This document shows, one piece after another, positions 37,201 through 46,781 of a stretch of 64,000 nucleotides of DNA. Location: NCBI GenBank assembly GCA_032622095.1, contig CP136064.1:218066205-218130204 (forward strand). The letters run 5' to 3'. The stretch's first letter is position 1, and the number at the start of each line of letters is the position of its first letter. This DNA is from Siphonodentalium dalli (Eukaryota > Mollusca > Scaphopoda > Gadilida > Siphonodentaliidae). The position numbers and the translations under genes are program-made. The notes beneath the pieces are model-generated. The model searched no databases, was not told the DNA's origin, and saw only the letters and a program-made list of their open reading frames with translations.

Positions 37201-40200
37201 TGTCCTACAATCGCTTACAAGTTGTGGTTGATGTATACAATTGGCTAATCTGTATTCTATACAATGCATACTAACATGTCTGATGCACCACGGATAATGT
37301 TTACTATTGTCACCACTGACATCACCAGAAATATTGTATTTTTCTCTCACAATCTTGACATAAATAACGGCAAAAATTAACTTTTCAGGGTTCGACCATT
37401 TGTTCAAGTAAAATGCAACTATCTTTGGTATCAAAGGTCTTTCTTGTGTTGGTCTATCTTAAATCATTAAATGTGTCACACTACGGTGTTTATAGACTAA
37501 ATTGCTCAACATGGCTTCCAAAATGGCAACCAAATTTGTAAAATGTTAAAAGTTCTCTGCGTTATCCGAAAAAGGTAGGAAATTGTGACTCACTTGGTTA
37601 TTGTACGTGTTAGTTAATTAACTGACAGCTACGTTCTATTATGTTTGTCCCAGTTCCGTGTGGGGCATGACAAATTCATTTTAAAGTTGCAGTATGGAAT
37701 TTTGCGGAGAACCTCTTTTATGATTCTGGCCATATTATTGTAAGGAAATGGGCAGAACTTTGAGACGGAACTGAGATGAACCATGACATGTGGGTATTCT
37801 GGCCCATTATGGTAAAAATTGATCAACTGGATACAGGGTGGAAGCCAAGATGGCAGCCAGGGAGTTACTCATAGATGAGGATAATAGGTATACTGTACAT
37901 GGAGTTATTGTATGGTCATGAATGATGTGTGGGTATATAGGGAGTGCCTTGTTGGTAACGGTGGTGGTATATTTATATATGTTGTGGATGTGTTATCATT
38001 GGTGGTGTATGGGGAGTAGATGTATGATCATGGGTGGCTTGTATGAGTATGGCAAGTATGGAACTTATGAGTGGTCGTATGTGTGGGTATTGGTATATCT
38101 GGAAGGGCTCACCATTGGTGATGTGCATATGTATACCTGGATTGACTATATGGTCATGGGTATACATGCAGTGGCTGTATGGTCCATGGTGAGGTGAATA
38201 TGTATACAATGAGTGACTGTATGGTCGTGGATGTAGTGAATATGTATACATAGAGTGACTATATGGTCATGTGTCGGGTGTAGGTGTATACCTGGTGTTC
38301 ATGCATGGTGACTCGTGGCTGTATCATCATTTGTGGTATGTACGGGTATAACCAAGTATGGCTGTATGACCAGGTGTACGTGTATAAAGTGGGTAACTAT
38401 GTTGTCATATGTGTGGTGTTTATGTACATATGGAGTGACTGGGGTAATGGATGGGTTGTACATGTGTACCTTGGGTGGCTATCGCTTTCCACAATACCTC
38501 AAGAATATGTTAATCAATAGAGAGGTCATGTCAGAGAGTCATATCACGGAAAGCGATAGCCACCCATTATCACACAGTCATTACATATATACATAAACAC
38601 CACAGACATAACAATAGTGTGACCCATTGTATACATGTACACCAGACCCATGACCACGGATGACCATACAGCAACACGCCACAATGCAGGCATAACGGGT
38701 AAACTCCTAATCATGACCCATACCCATATAGTCACTCCTTGTATACCCATTAATCTCAACATTGGCCATAAGGTCATCCCCTGTATACATATTCTCCAAA
38801 CGCATGGTCAAATAGACAATCAATATATACATCAACACCACAACAATGACCATAAAGTCACTCCGGTATACATATGCACCTCACCAATTGTCATATAGCC
38901 ACTCGCTTCACACACATACCCTCACCATGTCACCTGGTATACCCCTTCACCTGACCTATAGCCATATAGCCACCCCGTGTGTACCTATTCAAAACATTCA
39001 TACATGATCATGGTCAATCCATACATATTCACCTCAACATTGGCCATGTCACTCCCTGTATCCCTATTTGTCACACCATAGCTGAATAGCCACTCAATAT
39101 ATACTAATACACCCCAGCCATGTCAGTATAGTCACTCCATGTATGCATATGCACCTCATCCATGGCCATATAGCCACTCTCTATATACACATATCCCTCG
39201 CTCAAGACAATAAAGCAACACATGTGTATACTGGTATAACCTACACATGACCATATCGCCACGAGTCACCAAAGAGGAACACCAGGTATACTCATACGCC
39301 TGACACATGAACATTTAGATGACATAGATGACCATGTAGCTATATCCATACACCACACAAATGACCATACAGGCACACCGGATGCACCCGTACTGGATAT
39401 ACACAATCATACACCACGCAGTCACTCCATGCATACCGATTCACCTCACACCTGACCATGACCTCTCCCTGTATACCTAGATGCATCTTACCATGGACAA
39501 CCCACCCATAACCATACCGTATAGTTACTCATTGTATACCTACTCACATCAGTCATGACATACAATAACTCCATGTATACCTATTCACCTCACATATGAT
39601 CACAGAGTAACTCCCTGGCTACGATATTGGCATCCACACTGTATCCTGTTGACATTTATTTTATCAGAATAGCCAAAGATTATGGTCCATCTCAGTTCTG
39701 TCTCAAAGTTCTGCCCATTTCCTTTCGATAAATATGGCCAAAATCACAAAAGAGGTTATTGGCAAAATTACATACTTTAAAATGAATTTGTCATGCCCCA
39801 TACGGAACTGGGACAACCAGAATAGAACATGTAGTTGTCAGTTAATTAACTAACACGTATAATAACCAAGTGAGTCACAATTTGCTACCGTTTCGGATAA
39901 TACAGCGAATGTTCGGGATATATGTAAAAAATTAACATTTTACAAATTTGTTGCCATATTGGAAGCCACCATGAGCAATTTGGTCTATACAGACCGTAGT
40001 GTGACACATTTAAAATAGACCAAAACAATAAACACCTTTCAATCCAAAGATAGTTATGTTTTACCTGAAAAAAATGGTCCAAACCTGAAAAGTTAATTTT
40101 TGCCAATATTTCTTTTATGTCAAGTTTGTGAGAGAAAAGTTCAATATTGTTGACGATGTCAGTGGTGACAATAGTAACAATTAACCATGGTGCATCAGAC

Positions 40201-42667
40201 ATGTTAGTACTCAATGTATATAATGCAGAATAGCCAATTTTATACATCAACCACAATTTAACGTGTAAGCGATTGCAGGACACCCTGGTGTAATATTTAC
40301 CATTTGCCATATTGGCAGCCATTTTGAGCCAAAGTAAGAATTTTGGTTCCAGTGATTTGGAATATTCATAGGTAATGATATGCCTCACTTACATTATAAA
40401 GTTATGTTCAGTTCTTGTTGAAATATGACTAGAAACCCAATTGTGATTTTTTGTGACATTTTATACCGCATTCTGTGAAATCTAATTTTTGAGGGATCGG
40501 AAGGGGTAGGACCCCAATAATTGCATATTTAATTGCTCCAATGATCAGTTAATATACAAAACACAAAATAAAGTTACATTACTCAACCAGTTCCAAACAG
40601 CATCAATTGACCTAGAAGATATTTGTGAAAAAATGTCATATTTTCAACTTCCGGCGGCCATTTTGGCGGCCATCTTGGATGGTGAGTTTCAATTTCGGCC
40701 CAAAAAAGTGTCAATATATCTTAGCTTCAAGAAAATATATACATTTGTATACATATTTCTAGATTTTCCCGCTATAATTTGCATAAAACTGACTTAGGGT
40801 CTTGTCTGAAAAACGGCGGCCATGATGGACGCCATCTTGTCTGGAGTCTAAAAGGCCACTTTTTTTTCTTGTTAACATTGCTTAAAAGTTGAAGGACATA
40901 ATAAGGAACAAAATGAGGGGGGTGAAGTTAAGTCCCAGGGGAGGTGCAAGGGCACCCCTATTAGCTCCCGGACTAATTTGCGTATGGAAATCACCGAGGT
41001 TTGTCGATTGCACGAATCGGGTGGCTGGATCGATTTGAGCAAGGACCAGTCTAACGCGCGAAAATGGGCAACAACTGTCTGGTTTTTTTTATACTTCATG
41101 GAAGTAAAAGCATTTTAGTATCAATGTTGATACAATTGCTTAGATAAGGAACGTTGCTCTCTTCTGTCATTGTTTATGCCATTTTCATGTCCGTTTTTTT
41201 TGCGCGCACTCAATTTATCGTGTTCAATAGACTGGTTCCTGGTTCGCCGGAAACTGCAAAAATCTTAAAACGTATAGTACGATAACCAGCATGCAGACCC
41301 CTCCAGCTGCATTAGGCTTATGTGGTTGCGTTCAGAAGAGTTCATCCGGTGAAATTTAGTTACCAGCAAGCAAGCGTGTCGCGTGGGCAAACCTATAAAA
41401 GTCACATTCACAAGGCTTCGTTTTCCCATACGTTCCTGGCGTCCAATTAATGGGTTTGGAACGAACCCATATCAGAACACCACAAAACAAGCTAAAATGC
41501 GGACCGATCGCGCGTGCGTCACGATATAAATTCGATCTTTACTGTTGAGGATTGCCTTGATTGCATAGGAAGGCTCAACAGGAACGTTTATAAGTAATGG
41601 ATCCATAGCGAAGTCTGTAATTAACCAGAGTATATTATTGCGGTAACATGTAAGAGCAGACTGACATAAGTTTCGACAACGAATTCAAGCTCCCCAGCGT
41701 TCATCTGTTCAGGCCCCACTCACAGTTATTGTGATACTCAACGAAGTTTTAGCATTTACCAATTTGAGAAAACTCTCATGGAATGCGACCTTTTAATTTG
41801 AAAATTGAAATAACGAACAGACCATCCGACCATGATGTAGCCACGATCAAAGCTATAAAGAATATTTGTTAGAGAGGGGCCCAACTTCGAATTTCCAATT
41901 AGAAACCTCATTTGTTTTTGTTCCTCCCTGAGCTGGAATTGTCCAATTGATACATTGGACTTGTGACCTATAGCACCCCACTATGGTTGGATATGTTCCA
42001 ACTGTTTACCTTCCTAAAACATATACTGAAAGTAGAACATATTTGACCACTGGTCTAAACTAAATATCCTTATGTTATGTAGGCCAAGCAGAAACTAAAA
42101 TGTCATTTGTGCGTGCGACTATTTTGTCTAAGGTGCTACTTCTGGTTAGGTATGATGCCATGCTACCGAACACGGTTATGAGTATTAGATCACACATGCA
42201 GGATCTCCCAAATGAGCATATATAATGTATACCAAAATTACACACAACTGGAATCAAATTACACATATACAGTGGAAACGAAACAAGGTATTATAGCATG
42301 AACCTTCCCGTGTAAATACAGGGCCTTGAGACCGACTAATCTCCAAGCTCTATTGATATGATCTCAAAGTCTCACACTGAAATCATGATGTTACATAAAA
42401 TTTTGTCGCCTGTTTCGTTATTATTTTTCTCTACCAAATGATTGGCAATTTACAGACGCTATTGAATTGCTTCTGTTGTCCAAGCTTAAACTGACTGTAT
42501 GGACTTTGAATGTTTGTACAGTTGTTATCAGATATATATATAGCGAACATTCTAATATATATATCTTTAATTATCCTCCATTACTGAAGATTATATATGA
42601 ACAAATGGCAAATAAAGAACATGATACAAACGCTTATACATAAGCATATGAACAATCAAAAGTATAT

Positions 42668-42737
<70 letters not shown>

Positions 42738-45700
42738 TTATGCATGGAGTTGGGTCTGCGCGCCTACGTACACGTACCGTCACGTACTGTTCGGCATGAC
42801 TACACGCGGTAGTAATGCATCCGAACGCCATTTCATTGCCGTATGGTACGCACACATAGGGGCGCAGCCACAACGGCATACATTGGTGTATGCCAAACGC
42901 ACACACGTGCACCCGGACGCGCAGGATATACTGAAGCATTGGATTGTCATCCTACTGGCCAACTGATCCCAACCGAATGGGACGCACGCACCAACACGCA
43001 CAGGCACACGTGTACACGCAACTTACACGATTTATTTGTATACTTGAATGGTTTTATAAAGCAAGTGCGTTTTCAATATAATATAATTCGTGTGAGAATT
43101 GGAGACATATTTTAACCTGGATATCACGTGTCACGTATATAGTTAAAGTGAAGTATAGTGAGGTATATATATAATTATATGTGACATATTCATTTCGATG
43201 ACAATATTACAGTGGGCAATATATGTATGAAGAAAAAGAAGGTCAAATGTGCACTATATTAAGTAACACCGGTCATACCAGCATATAGGTAATAAGCTTG
43301 CCACATTTTGACAACATTTTTGAAAATTATAATTGGAATGTCGTCATCTTCAATCATTATATCGCTCTCAATTTCTGATAAGTTGCCAAGGAGCACACTT
43401 AATTTGGCTTCTCCTGAGAGCGATTCGTATTTGATGTAGGCATTAATCCCAAGTGCATCCATAATAAAATATTCCATCTCATTTCTAAACGAAAACATGG
43501 CCGTACAATCAATGAATATATGAGACAAAATGTCGGTCGTGGTAGAATCACAGTTCGTACATGAAATTTCTCTGTTGATTCCTATTTGGCTTATCAATTT
43601 GCCAATTGTGAGATACATGGTCTTGTCTTCTGGATATAATTTGCATAGGCGCCAAACATAGGACATACATAATTCTGTGTGTATTCTATTGAAGAGAGAA
43701 AAACTTGGGTCAGAATTTGTTCTTGATTTCCATGCATCCGCGTGTGATGTTTCCATTCCTGTGTTAAAAATATGTTTCCACGAGTTTTTGTCCGGAAAAA
43801 GAGACTCTGTGGCAAATTGGTAAAGGTAATTCGATAAGTCATATTGATCAAGTATTTGCATAATGTCACAAAAGTAGTTTTTAGAACAAGACAAGCGAGA
43901 CTCAGTGGTAGACAGAAGCGTGTATTCATACATTCTGTGAAAGAAAACTTGTTTAACAGTTTTCTTATTGTTGCATTCAACATTGCACAGGGATGATAAT
44001 AGTGACATTTTCTTTTTATTTATGTAGAATTCTATTGAGTGAATTCCAAGTAAGCCAAGAGCGATATCGGTCCGGGTCCTGGGTTCGAATCCCTGTATCG
44101 TTTTTATGCAAAATCTATGCGTTCTTTCTATTTTAAGAATTTCATTTTGGGTTATATTCCACAATAGCTCCGTGCCGAACAACGCTCTTGGCAAAATGAC
44201 TGATTTATATATTAGTGAGGAACTCAGAGGAGTTAGACCTCCAGCATATAAGCCAGAATTCGACAGCATAAGGAATGTGCTTCTCAGTTTGTCACATACA
44301 TGTGCGATAAAATTATTTGTTTGTTTATACTTCGCAATTGGGATTCCCAGGTGGACTGTACTGTCCACTTCTTTAAGGTGTTCAGGCCCCATGATCCATT
44401 GGCGTTTACACTTATCGGATTGTGTCTTTGTCTCATTAAGTACCATTATTACAGATTTAGATGTGTTATACTTGTAACGCCATGTATAGCTATAACTCAA
44501 ACACATATTGATAAGTGAATTCAAACCACGTTCAGTTAGTGACAAAAGTAGCATGTCATCAGCGTGGGTTGGGCATGTACAATTAATTGATTCCATATGA
44601 AAGCCATACATTGACTTTGATAGTAATGTGATCAGTTCGTCAACGTAGACCATGTAAAATTTCGGAGAGCATATTCCCCCCTGCCTTGTTCCTTGATCAA
44701 TTTTTATTAATCTGGATGTAACATCGTTATATCTCACAGTGCAATAGACACCGGAGAGCAATTGGTGCACAAATTTGAAAGCAATTCCAGTTAGGCCCCT
44801 CTCATACAATTTATACATAAGACCGTCTATCCAAACCGTATCAAAGGCTTTCCATACATCTAAAAAGCAACAGTACAATTTTTGGTTTCTTTCGGCGTTA
44901 AAGTTGATGCATTCCTGAGTTAGATAAGAAGTCATGGTTGAACTTATATGTTTTTGAAAACCGTGTTGGAGGGGGTTAACTGATAATATATGCGGTGCAT
45001 GTAGTTCGATTCGATTCTGCAAAACTTTTTCCAGCAGTTTGTATAATGTAGGCATTAGAGTTATGGCCCTGTAGCTGTCGAACGAGTGTTTAGGTTTCGT
45101 CCCTCCTTTATGTAATGTGATTATGACACCTCGTTTGGCAGCCCCAGGTATATAACCATGCCGCAATATTGCTGAGAATAATTTACAGAGGCTATCAAGC
45201 AGACAATCACCGCCATATATAATATTCTCGTTATAAATATTATCATAACCGGGCGATTTATTGCGACTGAGAGTATCCACGACTGGCAATAACTCATTTC
45301 GACTAACTGGAAATATTAAAACATCATCGGTTCCAGTACGATCATTATGTGCAGAGTCTAGCTTTTCTTTTACAAATTTTGCGACGCTTTCAAAGTGATC
45401 CGTGTCAAAATGTTCGCTTGTCAGTGGTGAATACAGATTCTCAAAATATCTAGACCATGCATTGGCAATTTCTGGAGTTGACCGAAAGGTTTGGCCATTT
45501 TCTTTGAATATAGTAGAAGATGTTTGATTTGTTGCAGAGCGTTTTGATTTGTATAATTTGAAGAAAGTGTCTTGATCTAATTGTGCGCTTCTGTCAATTT
45601 CGTCGTCACGCTGCTTGATGAATTGTTCTGACCCTTTTCTGTACTCGCGGCGAAATTGTGCCTTTGCGTGTTTATAGTTCACATAACTAATATTATTTAC

Positions 45701-46781
45701 TTGCCGCGGTCTACCATTGTTTATCCATATGACTCTGTACGCCTGCATTTCACTGTGAAGTTGGTTCAGATTTGGCGTCCAAAATGGTTTCAAATGTTTA
45801 TGAAATTTCTTTCGGGGCAAAGCATTTTCTGATGCATTATTGATAGCCGAGACTATGCATTGATATGATTCAGAAACGTCGTTTGTGACTGCAATGCCAC
45901 ATGATGAATGTACACGATTGTGATATCCTGGGTAACCCTATACATATTCTCGTAGCCTGTGGAAGTGACCAAAGTGGGTATACTAAGCCCTAGATATTAC
46001 TCACCACTAAAGGCAAATGTATAAATGCGAAACACAGGACTACGTAGATGAGCACTAGTCGACAGAGGTTCCATGAGAAGTTCAGCTCATTATAAAGCTG
46101 ATGTGTCGTCTTGTTATGTGGAAGATCCCCATTGTAGTTCATGGCAACGGCGGCAGAAGGTGAATGGAAGCGTCCAACTTTATATTTGGCGAAAGCTGTT
46201 TTTCTCATGTATTTTAACAAAAATATAGCATCTAGAATACATATCACAGACACGATCACTCCAGTTGTGTTGAACACTTGGAAGAAAACCGAAAATCCAA
46301 CTTCGACGTCAAACGGCAGAAACCGACACTGAGAATCTTTATAATAGTCACCGTCTGAAGCTCCAATGGCGGGCATCATTCCGATAACGATACTAACAAT
46401 CCACACAATGGCTGTCCACGCGTTCATTTTGTGGACAGACCTGAAAAATTTCTTGTCGGACGGCATTTTTAGCAGAATTGACCAATAAGCACACAGCGAT
46501 ATTAGGGTTAACATTTGGCCGATCTTGATTATGAATAGCATGACGACGTATAACTGGCAGACGACAGGGTCCCAGTCTATTCCTGACAAACTCAGAACTG
46601 CTGGAATAGGAAGAATGAGCGAGGCACTGGCTATCATAGAAGCAACGAGAGAAAGAATGGATATGTCTGTACCATGGAAATGTGGCCGGTAATGGCAGAC
46701 GGCAAATACAGCTACGACATCTGTCAAGACAGCCACGACAGAGAGTACCAGCCATAGTATCCCGTGTTCCGTTGGGTACAT
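20049..46781 (-). CDS. Orphan seven-transmembrane GPCR, GPR149-like, with very long C-terminal tail
   Basis: Gene model complement(join(20049..22213, 24163..24352, 46005..46781)), 1043 residues. Donors GTGAGT are used twice, acceptors are TTTCAG and TTCCAG, and phases 0 and 1 match. Predicted membrane helices: about 7-29, 40-65, 73-104, 120-141, 159-190, 240-262 and 272-296. Cys75 (top of helix 3) and Cys152 (loop 2) can form the usual disulfide. There is no DRY at the end of helix 3 (CAYWSILL) and no NPxxY in helix 7 (LLAPHILWL). Helix 7 with LET, TLL and SKRY resembles GPR149 as I recall it; loop 2 (CRF) also recalls GPR153/162. The 720-residue tail is acidic and serine-rich and ends with a basic KRKKKKPK stretch. 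The ligand is unknown. ATG 46781 follows an in-frame TAA and is the only candidate start. Confidence 0.82.
22956..23168. repeat. Family C palindromic MITE in receptor intron 2
   Basis: The ends are TACAGTAATGCCTGAAGT and ATTTAGGACATTACTGTA, with inner CACAGCxGAATTATGGG and TATGGCTTxxTGCCATTCAT arms. It is more diverged than the other copies. Confidence 0.8.
23723..23943. repeat. Near-perfect 220-bp palindrome (family E) in receptor intron 2
   Basis: The left arm TTTAACCCTTTCAGTGCCAA runs to GGAAAGAGCTCT, then pairs with its complement with almost no loop and one four-base insertion. The TTAA ends could reflect a TTAA target site (inference). A broken relative lies at 58563-58610. Confidence 0.85.
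24163..24352 (-). CDS. Receptor exon 2, helix 7
   Basis: The acceptor TGATTTCAG precedes GCG at 24352 and the donor GTGAGT begins at 24162. The 63 full codons encode the end of helix 6/loop 3 (AIELVQVVIDHDKE), helix 7 (VLETMVLWITLLDSLLAPHI) and the start of the tail (CSKRYRHAIVY). It joins exon 1 in phase 0 and exon 3 in phase 1. Confidence 0.85.
24353..27368. other. Receptor intron 1, distal part
   Basis: No exon was recognised. It contains a poly-C tract at 24805-24822, a minisatellite at 26685-26815 and short random open frames. Sequence near 26100-26200 shows a short imperfect duplication (AAGTTGGCACxGATGAATTTT). Confidence 0.6.
26685..26815 (+). repeat. Degenerate minisatellite TCGTCTGCTCTTACG
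   Basis: GTCGTCTGCTCTTACG, GTCGTCTACTCTTTC, TTCGTCTGATCCTTCG and TTCGTCGTCTATCTTCC follow one another at about 30-bp spacing, each with GGGCCAT-like linkers. Confidence 0.55.
27369..27840. repeat. Family I element, end AAAGGCCCACTTAATTTTCG
   Basis: The terminal AAAGGCCCACTTAATTTTCG is followed by AxATTATATACCATTTGAAA, a hairpin at 27554-27617 (TTTTCAATGGAG / CCATTGAAAA) and the phrase TCTGAGACACAGATGTTTCA. The same modules recur at 29447-30361 and 58.7-59.1 kb. Confidence 0.75.
28154..28504 (+). pseudogene. Open frame with one membrane-like segment, doubtful
   Basis: This 116-codon open frame contains a hydrophobic stretch, TSWVLIFIAIVIETILDG, followed by INSFNHVML. The spacing is vaguely like the first helix of monocarboxylate-type MFS transporters (GWxxV...DG...SFG). 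There are no other exons, no start context and no supporting motif, so it may be chance or a relic. Confidence 0.15.
28620..29160 (-). repeat. Family J array, reverse orientation
   Basis: The head is at the right end (CATGGCAATAGATCAAACTT and GTTGTAAAGTTGAGCTA), with units to its left carrying GATGGCTGCTGGTGGCCATG, GGATGAGGGxTGTGGTCTG and AGGCTCCCATCTA. It is the reverse complement of the arrangement at 8.1-9.2 kb. Confidence 0.8.
29447..30361. mobile_element. Family I composite with terminal inverted repeats
   Basis: The left end AAAGGCCCACTTAATTTTCG is matched by the right end CGAAAATTAAGTGGGCCTTT. The next inner blocks also pair (ATATACCATTTGG... and ...AAATGGTATATAAT). An inner hairpin lies at 30089-30150. 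It looks like two family I units head to head, about 915 bp, with no transposase frame. Confidence 0.75.
30362..31769. other. Receptor intron 1, no recognised feature
   Basis: Apart from short open frames without motifs (for example 30766-31029) and a poly-G tract at 31627-31645, nothing is recognised. A phrase TGAAAGTATCAATxxCACTGTAG near 31595 also occurs at 28505 and 32340, next to family J units. Confidence 0.5.
31770..33350 (-). repeat. Family J tandem array, about 160-bp period
   Basis: Nine units carry CCAAGATGGCxGC at about 31817, 31967, 32132, 32291, 32545, 32707, 32868, 33023 and 33178. Each is followed by GGCCATGTTTTT and CTCCCATCTAGAGG. Also repeated are GAAGTTTGGxGATGATCGGA and GGTGTGGTCTGTAGGGTGTG. 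Confidence 0.85.
33351..35016. other. Receptor intron 1, sparse
   Basis: No exon was recognised. A poly-G tract lies at 33834-33848. A short direct repeat (GAGACTxGAAACTTCAAAAG at 34069 and 34159) with ATATATxxCTTTT is seen. Otherwise AT-rich. Confidence 0.5.
35017..36136. mobile_element. Non-autonomous hAT-type transposon, 1104 bp, with 8-bp target duplication
   Basis: The element 35025-36128 begins CAGGGATGTGGCTAGAGGG and ends with the exact complement CCCTCTAGCCACATCCCTG. It is flanked on both sides by ATTGCAGG (35017-35024 and 36129-36136). CAG...CTG ends with an 8-bp duplication are the hallmark of hAT elements. Inside are three direct copies of ATCAGTTG-GAATTTTCCAACCT spaced 160-240 bp, poly-C and poly-G tracts, and no transposase frame. 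Confidence 0.9.
36488..40975. mobile_element. 4.5-kb foldback element
   Basis: The left end TAGTCCGGGAGCTAATAGGG matches the right end in reverse complement. The arms (about 36488-38490 and 38548-40975) pair along most of their length. Examples: CCAGACAAGATGGCGTCCAT with its complement at 40825-40845, GTTAGTTAATTAACTGACAG at 37610 with CTGTCAGTTAATTAACTAAC-like sequence at 39836, and the inner GGTGGCTATCGCTTTCC with GGAAAGCGATAGCCACC. The loop is only about 57 bp. The inner parts of both arms are minisatellite. There is no coding capacity beyond chance frames. Foldback elements in flies have similar long repetitive arms; kinship is not shown. Confidence 0.88.
37900..39640. repeat. Minisatellite within the foldback arms
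   Basis: The left arm repeats units like TGTATACATGGAGTGxCTxT + ATGGTCATG; the right arm repeats the complement, for example CATGACCATATAGTCACTCC + TGTATACCTATTCACCTC. The unit is about 43-48 bp, poorly conserved. The left tract is about 580 bp and the right about 1080 bp, so the copy number differs between arms. Confidence 0.8.
40976..42660. other. Receptor intron 1, no recognised feature
   Basis: Mixed-composition sequence with no exon, repeat or hairpin that I can support. Confidence 0.45.
42672..42735. repeat. (AT)n microsatellite
   Basis: About 32 uninterrupted AT dinucleotides. It is followed by a CA/CG-rich stretch (42750-43020) with many ACGCACxC words. Confidence 0.95.
43192..45941 (-). 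mobile_element. 5'-truncated LINE, boundaries approximate
   Basis: It contains the reverse transcriptase frame below and lacks an endonuclease domain. The 8-bp word ACATATTC occurs at 43184-43191 and 45942-45949 and may be a target duplication, but this is weak. There is no poly-A tail. The right edge is about 60 bp inside the splice donor of receptor exon 1, in the same orientation as the receptor. Confidence 0.55.
43259..45937 (-). CDS. Non-LTR retrotransposon reverse transcriptase (LINE ORF2 fragment)
   Basis: The frame is open from 45937 to TAA at 43259, about 892 codons; no ATG marks its start, so numbering here runs from the TTG at 45820. It has KPFWTPNLN (the linker that follows the endonuclease in LINE ORF2 proteins), KSPGYDNIYNE at 188-198, FLDVWKAFDTVW at 319-330 (first catalytic Asp), DQGTRQGGICSP at 375-386 and THADDMLLLS at 418-427. 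The catalytic box therefore reads HADD where most have Y/FADD. Near the C terminus CTNC-x9-H-x4-C is a zinc-knuckle (zf-RVT-like) motif. Endonuclease is missing. The clade is not assigned. The frame is intact, so the insertion may be fairly recent. It is not part of the receptor protein. Confidence 0.85.
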   Translation of the reverse strand, partial: GYPGYHNRVHSSCGIAVTNDVSESYQCIVSAINNASENALPRKKFHKHLKPFWTPNLNQLHSEMQAYRVIWINNGRPRQVNNISYVNYKHAKAQFRREYRKGSEQFIKQRDDEIDRSAQLDQDTFFKLYKSKRSATNQTSSTIFKENGQTFRSTPEIANAWSRYFENLYSPLTSEHFDTDHFESVAKFVKEKLDSAHNDRTGTDDVLIFPVSRNELLPVVDTLSRNKSPGYDNIYNENIIYGGDCLLDSLCKLFSAILRHGYIPGAAKRGVIITLHKGGTKPKHSFDSYRAITLMPTLYKLLEKVLQNRIELHAPHILSVNPLQHGFQKHISSTMTSYLTQECINFNAERNQKLYCCFLDVWKAFDTVWIDGLMYKLYERGLTGIAFKFVHQLLSGVYCTVRYNDVTSRLIKIDQGTRQGGICSPKFYMVYVDELITLLSKSMYGFHMESINCTCPTHADDMLLLSLTERGLNSLINMCLSYSYTWRYKYNTSKSVIMVLNETKTQSDKCKRQWIMGPEHLKEVDSTVHLGIPIAKYKQTNNFIAHVCDKLRSTFLMLSNSGLYAGGLTPLSSSLIYKSVILPRALFGTELLWNITQNEILKIERTHRFCIKTIQGFEPRTRTDIALGLLGIHSIEFYINKKKMSLLSSLCNVECNNKKTVKQVFFHRMYEYTLLSTTESRLSCSKNYFCDIMQILDQYDLSNYLYQFATESLFPDKNSWKHIFNTGMETSHADAWKSRTNSDPSFSLFNRIHTELCMSYVWRLCKLYPEDKTMYLTIGKLISQIGINREISCTNCDSTTTDILSHIFIDCTAMFSFRNEMEYFIMDALGINAYIKYESLSGEAKLSVLLGNLSEIESDIMIEDDDIPIIIFKNVVKMWQAYYLYAGMTGVT
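46005..46781 (-). CDS. Receptor exon 1, helices 1-6
   Basis: ATG at 46781 with an in-frame TAA 36 bases upstream; donor GTGAGT begins at 46004. The 259 residues give six hydrophobic segments. The extracellular N terminus is only about six residues with no signal peptide. Loop 2 holds DGDYYKDSQCRF. The third intracellular loop is about 48 residues. Without the splice the frame would run only four codons further to TAG. Confidence 0.88.

Noticed and set aside
37922-38898. Several open frames rich in Tyr, Met, Trp or His
   Set aside because: They are readings of the minisatellite in the foldback arms on either strand.
39885-40388. 167-codon open frame on the - strand
   Set aside because: It lies in the right foldback arm; the corresponding left arm frame is shorter and shifted, so no protein is conserved between arms.
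42597-42939. Open frames through the AT microsatellite
   Set aside because: Alternating Ile-Tyr runs come from the (AT)n tract.
44060-44105. Exact Pol III B-box-like GGTTCGAATCC on the + strand
   Set aside because: It lies inside the LINE reverse transcriptase frame (it encodes part of GFEPRTRTD on the - strand), has no A box at the right distance and no cloverleaf that I can draw.
43184-45949. ACATATTC as target duplication of the HADD LINE
   Set aside because: Eight bases in AT-rich DNA can match by chance and neither element edge is otherwise defined; kept only as a weak boundary hint.
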